A DNA stretch of 31,311 nt from contig JBBDNV010000061.1 of NCBI GenBank assembly GCA_040877415.1, positions 1 to 31,311 on the forward strand. The letters run 5' to 3'. The translations under genes were made by a program, and so were the position numbers. Under the pieces are notes generated by a model that did not search any database, had not been told where the DNA came from, and saw only the letters and a list, made by a program, of their open reading frames with translations. Source of the DNA: JBBDNV01 sp040877415 (lineage in GTDB: Bacteria > Planctomycetota > Planctomycetia > Pirellulales > PALSA-1355). Shown in pieces: positions 8,831 to 15,828 of this stretch (position 1 is the first letter of the stretch; the number at the start of each line of letters is the position of its first letter).

Positions 8831-10207
8831 TTAATGATCGGCATGAGCCGTTCCGTCGGCATGAACATGCACACGGGGCTGGCTTGCAGCGCTTTGAGAC
8901 TTCAATACGCGATTGAGCTCGTGCGCGCCGCTTTGGGCAACAAAGATTCCCGGCGCGATACTGCCATCGTTGGCGATCACCGAGTGCTGGCGATCCTGGT
9001 ACAAGACGTGCACCGGCTTGGGGTCGAAGAAATCGCCGTCCTGGCGGAACGCATACGTCTCGGGGCCTTCACGCACCACCGCGTCCGCCGGCAGGACAAA
9101 TACGTTCTCCAACCTCTCGCTTTTCACGCGCAGCCGGACCCGCTGGCCCGGACGAAACCGCCACAAAAGTCCCGCGTGGCCCTCCGACTCGTACGGTCGG
9201 CATTGGTTCGCTAGCGGCAGGTAGACGGCAAACGTGCGGCTGGCCGGGTCGACGGTGTTGGAAATGTGTCGGATCGTGAACTGGGATTGACGCTCCGGCC
9301 AGCGGCCCGGCTCGTCATCCATGAACTCAACTTCCACGGGCCACGATTGCTCGATCGATCGCTCCAGCAGCGGGAGCTCCTTGCGAAACGCGCGTCCTTC
9401 GACGTACAGCTCCTGATGATGTGACAGCATGCACAACATCTGTCCGGCTTGCACTTGCTGGCCAAGTTCCACCTTGAGCTCCTGCACCTCGAACAGGTTG
9501 GGATATTCCTCGCTGGCTTTGGCGGGAAAACCCCCCGGGTGTTGCTCGGGCACAAGCACCTGGGTTTCGGTCACGAACTTTCCGCCGCCAATTTCCTCAA
9601 TTTGATGCGGGGTGAGTCCCCGGGTTTGCAGTTCCAGCCGGTACGCCCGCTGGGCGACGGCTAGCCGCCGCAGTTCGTTATCGATCTCGGTGATTCGAAT
9701 CTTCGGGATGCCGCCGGTTTCCGCCGTGGCGCTCAAACGCTGCCGCATGTCCTCGGTGATTTCGATTTCCTGGGTCGCCTTGAGCAACTCGGTTTGCGCC
9801 AGTTGCATGGCTTCGCCGAGCAGCCGGATCGTAAACAGCGGCTCGCCGATGGTTACGATGTCTCCCGGGAATTGATGCACCTTGGTCACCACCCCGGCAA
9901 AAGGAGAAACCACGCCCCGGTCGCTGACTCCGGGACGATCCACGACCTTGCCGGGCAACTGGATCACCTTCCAAAAGGTCCCCGGCGCTAGCGGCTTAGA
10001 GACCAGTTTCAGATTCGCACGCGCCTGGGGCGAAAGCCTGACGCGCTCGGGCGAAACCGGCGCGTGGTCGTGTTGCGCCCGCGAAGGCGAAGCGGCGCTG
10101 CCTCCAGTCAGCCGCCCCCCGTCGCCTCTCCATACAAGGCCGACCGCCGCCAGACCGGATACGATCGCGACAATCGCAAGTGCTGATAAAATCCAGGGCC
10201 AACGCAT
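8831..10207 (-). CDS. CusB/CzcB-type periplasmic adaptor of RND efflux pump
   Basis: A 458-residue membrane-fusion protein that links the inner-membrane pump to an outer-membrane channel. An N-terminal membrane anchor (about 5-27) precedes a mature region with the lipoyl half-motif SPFAGVVTKVHQFPGDIVTIGEPLF (about 101-125), a coiled-coil hairpin (about 130-200), the second lipoyl half (LKVELGQQVQAGQMLCML, about 247-264), and a beta-barrel ending in NVFVLPADAVVREG. The C-terminus carries a His-rich tail (VHVHADGTAHADH, last 13 residues), likely metal-binding. The ATG has a clear AGGAG ribosome-binding site six to seven bases upstream. The pump gene follows 12 bases later. No outer-membrane factor gene lies in this operon. 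Confidence 0.93.
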   Translation of the reverse strand: MRWPWILSALAIVAIVSGLAAVGLVWRGDGGRLTGGSAASPSRAQHDHAPVSPERVRLSPQARANLKLVSKPLAPGTFWKVIQLPGKVVDRPGVSDRGVVSPFAGVVTKVHQFPGDIVTIGEPLFTIRLLGEAMQLAQTELLKATQEIEITEDMRQRLSATAETGGIPKIRITEIDNELRRLAVAQRAYRLELQTRGLTPHQIEEIGGGKFVTETQVLVPEQHPGGFPAKASEEYPNLFEVQELKVELGQQVQAGQMLCMLSHHQELYVEGRAFRKELPLLERSIEQSWPVEVEFMDDEPGRWPERQSQFTIRHISNTVDPASRTFAVYLPLANQCRPYESEGHAGLLWRFRPGQRVRLRVKSERLENVFVLPADAVVREGPETYAFRQDGDFFDPKPVHVLYQDRQHSVIANDGSIAPGIFVAQSGAHELNRVLKSQSAASQPRVHVHADGTAHADH

Positions 10208-10233
10208 TTGGTTTCTCCTAAATCACACAATCC

Positions 10234-10247
10234 GCGGCCGAAGCCGC
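10234..10247 (-). promoter_or_regulatory. Small hairpin in the leader of the adaptor gene
   Basis: GCGGC and GCCGC form a five-base-pair stem closed by a four-base loop, about 26 bases before the adaptor's ATG, in the 169-base spacer between the His-rich gene and the adaptor gene. It has no U-run, so it is not a typical terminator. It may tune translation or message stability, but could be chance in GC-rich DNA. The rest of the spacer shows nothing I can identify. Confidence 0.2.
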
Positions 10248-10376
10248 AGACGGATCGAGCAAGCGAACCGGCGCGCCATCAAGACCGAAAGCGCGCGCAG
10301 CAGTGACGCCTTGCGGAGCAAACCAGCGCGCGGATTACGTCCGCCGTGCCCCGCGAAGGCGCATTCGAAGAGAGAA

Positions 10377-10835
10377 TCAGAGGAGCAGCCTGGTGGTTTT
10401 GAGAAACACCGGCACCCGCCCTCCGTAGCGGGGCGGGGCCGAAGTATGCTGCTCGAGCGAACGCGTCGCGTCGCCGCCGGACGTGGCCAATATCGTAATT
10501 TCCAGCGGCGCGAGATGCGGCGAATTCTCAGGCACGTCCGCCTGCGAGCCGGTGCCCACGTAAAAGGCGTCTTCATCGTGACCGCACAGTGGCCCGCCAA
10601 ATCCCGCGCAACGATGGTCGCCCCTCGGAAGGTGTCGATGCACATGGGCCGTATCGTGCGCCCGACGGGCGTGGTGGTGAGCGTGGCCGTGGTGCGCGAG
10701 CGGCCAGTGAAAGTGGACTCGCTCGCCGTGCGCGAGCAGGTCGCGTGTGCTCATGCCGGCATGGAAATGCGGCGGCACGGCTCCCTGCAATTGCCACGCG
10801 CCGATCAACAAAAGGGCTAGAATTCGTCGGACCAT
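10377..10835 (-). CDS. His-rich secreted protein heading the metal-efflux operon
   Basis: A 152-residue protein of no named family. A signal peptide spans about residues 1-19 (MVRRILALLLIGAWQLQGA). The mature protein begins PPHFHAG and between residues 36 and 74 carries fourteen histidines (for example HFHWPLAHHGHAHHH), which strongly suggests binding of a transition metal in the periplasm. The last 60 residues contain LEITILATSGG and an Arg/Leu-rich end. The open frame runs upstream to 11378, but the ATG at 10835 starts a clean signal peptide and sits eight bases below a good -10 box. No Shine-Dalgarno precedes it. It is the first gene of the operon with the adaptor, pump and His-rich lipoprotein, so it probably buffers or delivers the exported metal. 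Confidence 0.68.
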   Translation of the reverse strand: MVRRILALLLIGAWQLQGAVPPHFHAGMSTRDLLAHGERVHFHWPLAHHGHAHHHARRAHDTAHVHRHLPRGDHRCAGFGGPLCGHDEDAFYVGTGSQADVPENSPHLAPLEITILATSGGDATRSLEQHTSAPPRYGGRVPVFLKTTRLLL

Positions 10836-10842
10836 ACAATTA

Positions 10843-10870
10843 AGTATAGGTCGGCCACCAGCGGCAACAA
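10843..10870 (-). promoter_or_regulatory. Sigma70-like promoter of the metal-efflux operon
   Basis: On the minus strand, TTGTTG (10865-10870) and TATACT (10843-10848) are separated by 16 bases; the -10 matches consensus at five of six positions. Only seven bases separate the -10 from the ATG at 10835, which places the predicted transcript start at or next to the start codon. This agrees with the absence of a ribosome-binding site. Confidence 0.5.
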
Positions 10871-10963
10871 AGCCTACTTCCGACCGCAAAGCGCTCGAAA
10901 TCAGACCGCGGCAGGCGCGGCCGGCAATCCAGGCACAGCAAAGCAGTTGCGCCACCTCGAAAG

Positions 10964-10992
10964 TTGCGACCGCGGTGGCGCCGGTGTAGCAT
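10964..10992 (+). promoter_or_regulatory. Possible promoter of the fusion-hydrolase/dehydrogenase operon
   Basis: TTGCGA (10964-10969) and TAGCAT (10987-10992) lie 17 bases apart, each matching four of six consensus positions. They would give a leader of about 45 bases before the GTG at 11044. The element is back to back with the promoter of the metal-efflux operon in the same 208-base divergent spacer. Confidence 0.35.
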
Positions 10993-11043
10993 TTGCGATT
11001 TGGACCCGATTTTGGATTTTCTTTCCCTCCCCGAGGCGAATCC

Positions 11044-14000
11044 GTGTCCGCGACCCCGCGAGATCGATTGAGAATGGCCGCGAGCGTTTGCGCGCGAACC
11101 GGTGCGGCGCGATTCGCCGGGCTTGTGTTGCTCGCCGCGTGCGCCTTCGCGATTGCGTCCATCGGCCGACCGGCATTTGCCCAGCGGGGGCAGTTCGACG
11201 CCAACCCGGTCAGTCCGGCCGACGAAGCGTACATCTTCACGCCGCGCGGCTTTGCGCAGGAAGGAAAACCGGCCGTGGCAGGTGGGGCCAACACGGCGCG
11301 GCTGAACGTCACGATCACCGACCGCGCGAGCGGAGAACCCACCTTCTGCCGCGTGAACGTCGTCGGCTCCGACGGCAACTACTATCAGCCGAAAAACAAT
11401 CCGCTCATCGACTACAGCCTCAGGGGCACCTGGCCCGACACGCTGGCCGGCAACCGCCCCGGCAAGGCTCCGATCCGCTACTTCGGCCGATTCTTCTACA
11501 CCTCCGGCGAGTTCGCTGTCGAGGTGCCCACCGGCCCGGTTCGGGTTGAAGTCTGGAAAGGCTTTGAATATCGCCCGGTCACGCGCAGCGTCGATCTTGC
11601 GGCCGGCACAATCGGCGACGTGAAGCTCTCCCTGGAACGCACGGTGCCGATGGCCGACAAGGGTTGGTACTCGGGCGATCCCCACCTGCATTTTATCCGC
11701 ACGGGCGAAGCGGACGAAAAGAAAATATTCGATCTTTTGGAAGCCGAAGACATCCGCTTCGGCATGGTGCTGGCCTACAACGAGACAAACGCCTATCCGG
11801 GCGTGATGGCCCAGTTGGCCACGCCGCAACTCCGCGGGCTCGGCACCGAGTCGATCCGCCGGCGGGGCGACTACCAGATCGTCTCCGGCCAGGAGTATCG
11901 CAACGTGGTGTTCGGTCACGTGCTTTTGTTTCTGCGCGATTCGCTGGTGCTGGAAGGTCAAAACCTCGATCCCAATCTGGGACCCGTGTTCGGCCAGATC
12001 GGCGAAGAAACGCAGAAGCTCGGCGGCTATGCATTCCATGCCCACGGCGGCTACGCGCAGGAAATCTGGGCCGATCTGGTGCAAGGCGCGACCAACGGCG
12101 TCGAGCTGTTGCAGTTTGGCATCTACCGGGGCATCGGGCTGGACGGATGGTATCACGTGCTCGGCAGCGGATTCCGCTTCCCGGGCATCGGAGCCTGCGA
12201 CTATCCGGCCTGCCGAAAGCTGGGCGATTGCCGCACCTACGTGCACCTCGACGGGGAGCCGACGTTTGCCGGTTGGCTCGAAGGCGCCGCCCTAGGGCGC
12301 AGCTTCATGACCAGCGGCCCCCTGGTGCTGTTGGAGGTCGACGGCAGGCGTCCCGGCGACACGATTGCCACCAGCGACTCGAAACCACTTTCCCTCAAGA
12401 TCCGAGTTGTGGTGTCCAGCGAAACGGCCCGGGTAAGCGACGTGCAATTGGTGGTCAACGGTCGCGTCGCGCGCGAGCTGAGGGCCCGGCCCCTGCCCGG
12501 CGAACCGCAGGAGCTGGTGCTCGAAGAAACGCTGGAAGTTTCCGAGCCGAGTTGGATCGCCGCCCGGGCGTTTTCCACTTCACCCACCGGCAGCCCGGAT
12601 GCCGAGGCGCACACGAATCCGGTGTACGTCTATTTGAACGGCCGCCGGCCTTATAGCGAGGCCGACGCCGACTGGCTCGTCGCGCGGCTGGATGAGCAGA
12701 TCGCCGACCACGAAGCCCGCGACGTGCCGGAGCGAAAAGTGCCGGTCGAGTATTTCCGCCGCTCGCGCGACATTCTGTTGGACATCAAGAAACGGGGCGG
12801 CCTGGCGGCAGCCGACGATTTAAAGAGCGCAAATGCCGACGACCAGGCGTCGAGAGAAGTCCGAAATGACGTTCGCCGCGAGAATCCGCCGACGACCGAT
12901 GGCTCGCTCGCCGAAATCCTCAAACCGGTGCCGGCCAAATCGCCCGCCGATGCGTTGAAAACTTTCGAAGTGCTCGACGGGTTTCGCATGGAGCTGGTGG
13001 CGCACGAGCCCGACGTGACCGATCCGGTGGCGGCCTGTTTCGACGAAAACGGCGGCCTGTACGTCGCCGAAATGATCGACTACCCCTACCGGCCCAAGGA
13101 GGGCCAACAACCGCTGGGCCGCGTGCGCTATCTCGCGGACAGCGACGGCGACGGCCGCTATGAGAAGAGCTGGATTTTCGCCGACCACCTGGCCTGGCCG
13201 ACCGGCGTCGCCTGCTGGAAGGGCGGCGTGTACGTCGCCGCTGCGCCCGACATCTGGTATTGCCGCGACACCGACGGCGACCATGCGGCCGACGAGCGGA
13301 AAAGAATCTACACCGGTTTCGGAGACCGGAATCAACAAGGGGGCGTCAACAATCTCAATTGGGGCATCGACCACAAGATCTACGGCGCGGGCTCCACCAA
13401 CGGCGGCGAGATTCGACCGGCAATCAAAGGCGACGCCACGCCCGTCAGTCTCAGCGGCCGGGACTTTCGCTTCGACCCCGTCACGGGCGCGTTCGAAACG
13501 ATCACCGGCCGCGAGCAGTTTGGCAACGCGTTCGACGACTGGTTCAATCGGTTTATTTGCAGCGAATCGAATCCGCTGGTGCACGTCGTGCTGCCCCAGC
13601 ATTACCTGGCCCGCAATCCATTTCTGGCGGTGCCGTCGGGCCTGAAGGACTTGTCGCCCGGCGTGACGCCCATCTTTCGCATTAGCCCGATTGAGAAATG
13701 GCGTGAAATCCGTTCGAGCCGGCGATTGGCGGCCGACGAGCGCTCGCCCCTTTCGGCGGGGCTGAGCCACCATGTCATGGATGCGGCGGCCGGGCTGACC
13801 GTGTATCGCGGCCATGCCTACCCGGAGAGGTACCGCGGCGACGTGTTCGTCGGCTGCTCGCAGAACAATCTCATTCACCGCCGGAAACTGATTCCCGACG
13901 GAGCCAGTTTTCGTTCGGTCCGGGCCGACGAGAAAACCGAGTTTGTCCGCTCGACCGACACCTGGTTCCGCCCGGTCAATTGCATCGGCGCGCCCGACGG

Positions 14001-15828
14001 CACGATCTACGTGCTCGACATGGCGCGCGAAGTGATCGAGTCGATCCACATTGCCAGCGACGTCGTGGCCCATCTCGATCTCACGAACGGCCGCGACAAG
14101 GGACGCATCTACCGGCTGGCTCCGCCGGGATTCCAAACACCGCCGCAGCCGAAGCTGGCTCAGGCGACGACGGCAGATCTCGCGGCGCTGCTCGAGCATC
14201 CTGGCGGCTGGTGGCGCGACACCGCGTCGCGGTTGATCTTCGAGCGGCAGGATCGTTCGATCGTCGAGCTGCTGCGCCGCCGGTCGAGCGAATGCCCGGC
14301 GGCGGTTGGCCGCGTGCACATCCTGTGGGCCCTGGAGGGTTTGGGTGCGTTGGAAGAGCAAGACGTCAGGACGGCGCTTGCCGACGCTTCGCCGCGCGTG
14401 CGCGACCATGCCGCGCGATTGGCGGCGACAAGTCTGGGCACATCGCCGGGGCTGGTTGGCAAGGTGGTGGAACTGGCGGCGGATGACGATCCGGCCGTTC
14501 GGTTTCAGGTGGCCTTCGCGCTGGGCGAAACGGACGATCCCCGCGCGGTCGAGGCGCTGGCGGCAATTGCGGCCCGCGACGCGGCCGATGAATGGATCCG
14601 CGTGGCCGTGCTCTCGTCCTGCACCTCTCTGGCCGATCGCGTGCTCCTCGCACTTGCCGGCAACGCCGACTTTCTGGCGAAATCGGCCGCCGAAACGTGG
14701 CTCGTGCAACTGGCCACAATCGTCGGGGCGCGCAACGAATCGGACGCGGTCGAGCGCGTTCTGGGCGTCGCGTCCGACTTGCCGGCCGAATCGGTTGCGC
14801 AGCGTTCGATCGTGCTTGGCCTGGGCGGTGGATTACGGCGATCCGGCCGTTCGCTGGCCGACGCCAAAGCGGCCACTTCCGCCGCCGCGGCCGGCATGCT
14901 CACCGAAATGGTGGAACTGGCCGTACGCACGGCCGGCGACGCCGACGCGACGAGCGACGAGCGGATGCACGCGGTGCGACTTTTGGGAGTCTCCGGCAGC
15001 GGGCAAACGGTCGACGCGCTGGTGCGGCTGATCGATCCCGTCCAGCCCGAAGCGCTACAAATCGTCGCCTTGACGACGTTGTCCGGGTTCAATGAGCCGT
15101 CGATCGCCGACAACCTGGTCGACGTTTGGCAGCGTTCGACGCCGGGAGTGCAGGAGCAGATTATCGTCACGCTGTCGTCGCGGCCGGCTTGGGCGTTAAA
15201 GTTGCTCGACGCTTGCGGCAGCGGGAAAGTGAACGCCGGACAAATCTCAGGCCCCATCCGCACGGCGCTAGTCAATCACCAGGATGCCGCCGTGGTCACG
15301 CGCGCGGAAAAGCTGTTTGCCGCCGGCGCAAGCCCGCGAAGCGAGGTGATCGCTCAATACCAACGGGCCCTTTCCCACGCGGGCGACGCGGCGCGGGGCA
15401 ATCAAATCTTCGAGCGCGAATGCATGGCTTGCCACCGGCTGGGCGACCGCGGATTCCAGGTCGGGCCAAATCTGGCGCTCGTGCGCAACCGAACCGACGC
15501 CGCCATGCTGGAGGCAATTCTCGACCCGAACCGCGAAGTGCAGCCCCGCTACGTCAACTACGTCGTCGTCGACTCCAGCGGCCGGACCACGACCGGCCTG
15601 GTCGTGGCCGAAACGGCCACCAGCGTGACGCTCGCCCGCGACAAGGGCGCAAGCGAGACAATCCTGAAAAAGAACATCGACCAGATCAAGAGCACCGGCA
15701 AATCGCTCATGCCCGAGGGCCTGGAAAAGACCGTCGAACCACAGGCCGTGGCCGATCTGCTGGCGTTCCTCAAAGAAATGCAATACGACGTGGGCACGTT
15801 GCCCGATTTCGCCGAGCCGGAGGATTGA
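11044..15828 (+). CDS. CehA/McbA-like metallohydrolase fused to PVC-type dehydrogenase and cytochrome c
   Basis: A 1594-residue exported protein. I chose the GTG at 11044 because GAGG at 11033-11036 sits seven bases before it; a TTG at 10993 and an ATG at 11074 are alternatives. A signal peptide ends near residue 46 (AFA/Q). Residues about 205-480 form a PHP-like metallohydrolase of the CehA/McbA type, with GDPHLHF (His214, His216) and FHAHGG (His332, His334) as metal ligands. After a charged linker (about 595-635), residues about 637-1030 form the six-bladed propeller of the 'putative membrane-bound dehydrogenase' type (ENGGLYVAEMIDYPY, DSDGDGRYEKSW). HEAT-like repeats follow (about 1080-1400), then a cytochrome c domain with CMACH at 1460-1464 and a probable Met ligand in STGKSLMPEG. 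It heads an operon with a hydrolase and a symporter. The substrate is unknown. Confidence 0.85.
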   Translation: MSATPRDRLRMAASVCARTGAARFAGLVLLAACAFAIASIGRPAFAQRGQFDANPVSPADEAYIFTPRGFAQEGKPAVAGGANTARLNVTITDRASGEPTFCRVNVVGSDGNYYQPKNNPLIDYSLRGTWPDTLAGNRPGKAPIRYFGRFFYTSGEFAVEVPTGPVRVEVWKGFEYRPVTRSVDLAAGTIGDVKLSLERTVPMADKGWYSGDPHLHFIRTGEADEKKIFDLLEAEDIRFGMVLAYNETNAYPGVMAQLATPQLRGLGTESIRRRGDYQIVSGQEYRNVVFGHVLLFLRDSLVLEGQNLDPNLGPVFGQIGEETQKLGGYAFHAHGGYAQEIWADLVQGATNGVELLQFGIYRGIGLDGWYHVLGSGFRFPGIGACDYPACRKLGDCRTYVHLDGEPTFAGWLEGAALGRSFMTSGPLVLLEVDGRRPGDTIATSDSKPLSLKIRVVVSSETARVSDVQLVVNGRVARELRARPLPGEPQELVLEETLEVSEPSWIAARAFSTSPTGSPDAEAHTNPVYVYLNGRRPYSEADADWLVARLDEQIADHEARDVPERKVPVEYFRRSRDILLDIKKRGGLAAADDLKSANADDQASREVRNDVRRENPPTTDGSLAEILKPVPAKSPADALKTFEVLDGFRMELVAHEPDVTDPVAACFDENGGLYVAEMIDYPYRPKEGQQPLGRVRYLADSDGDGRYEKSWIFADHLAWPTGVACWKGGVYVAAAPDIWYCRDTDGDHAADERKRIYTGFGDRNQQGGVNNLNWGIDHKIYGAGSTNGGEIRPAIKGDATPVSLSGRDFRFDPVTGAFETITGREQFGNAFDDWFNRFICSESNPLVHVVLPQHYLARNPFLAVPSGLKDLSPGVTPIFRISPIEKWREIRSSRRLAADERSPLSAGLSHHVMDAAAGLTVYRGHAYPERYRGDVFVGCSQNNLIHRRKLIPDGASFRSVRADEKTEFVRSTDTWFRPVNCIGAPDGTIYVLDMAREVIESIHIASDVVAHLDLTNGRDKGRIYRLAPPGFQTPPQPKLAQATTADLAALLEHPGGWWRDTASRLIFERQDRSIVELLRRRSSECPAAVGRVHILWALEGLGALEEQDVRTALADASPRVRDHAARLAATSLGTSPGLVGKVVELAADDDPAVRFQVAFALGETDDPRAVEALAAIAARDAADEWIRVAVLSSCTSLADRVLLALAGNADFLAKSAAETWLVQLATIVGARNESDAVERVLGVASDLPAESVAQRSIVLGLGGGLRRSGRSLADAKAATSAAAAGMLTEMVELAVRTAGDADATSDERMHAVRLLGVSGSGQTVDALVRLIDPVQPEALQIVALTTLSGFNEPSIADNLVDVWQRSTPGVQEQIIVTLSSRPAWALKLLDACGSGKVNAGQISGPIRTALVNHQDAAVVTRAEKLFAAGASPRSEVIAQYQRALSHAGDAARGNQIFERECMACHRLGDRGFQVGPNLALVRNRTDAAMLEAILDPNREVQPRYVNYVVVDSSGRTTTGLVVAETATSVTLARDKGASETILKKNIDQIKSTGKSLMPEGLEKTVEPQAVADLLAFLKEMQYDVGTLPDFAEPED

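Noticed and set aside
10836..11378. Upstream extension of the His-rich gene frame
   Set aside because: It would overlap the start of the divergent fusion gene and place the signal peptide inside the protein. The ATG at 10835 is just after a good -10 box.
12820..14709. Open frame of 629 codons on the minus strand inside the fusion gene
   Set aside because: It is a shadow of the plus-strand gene, whose translation shows propeller and HEAT motifs. The minus translation has no recognisable domain and a biased composition.
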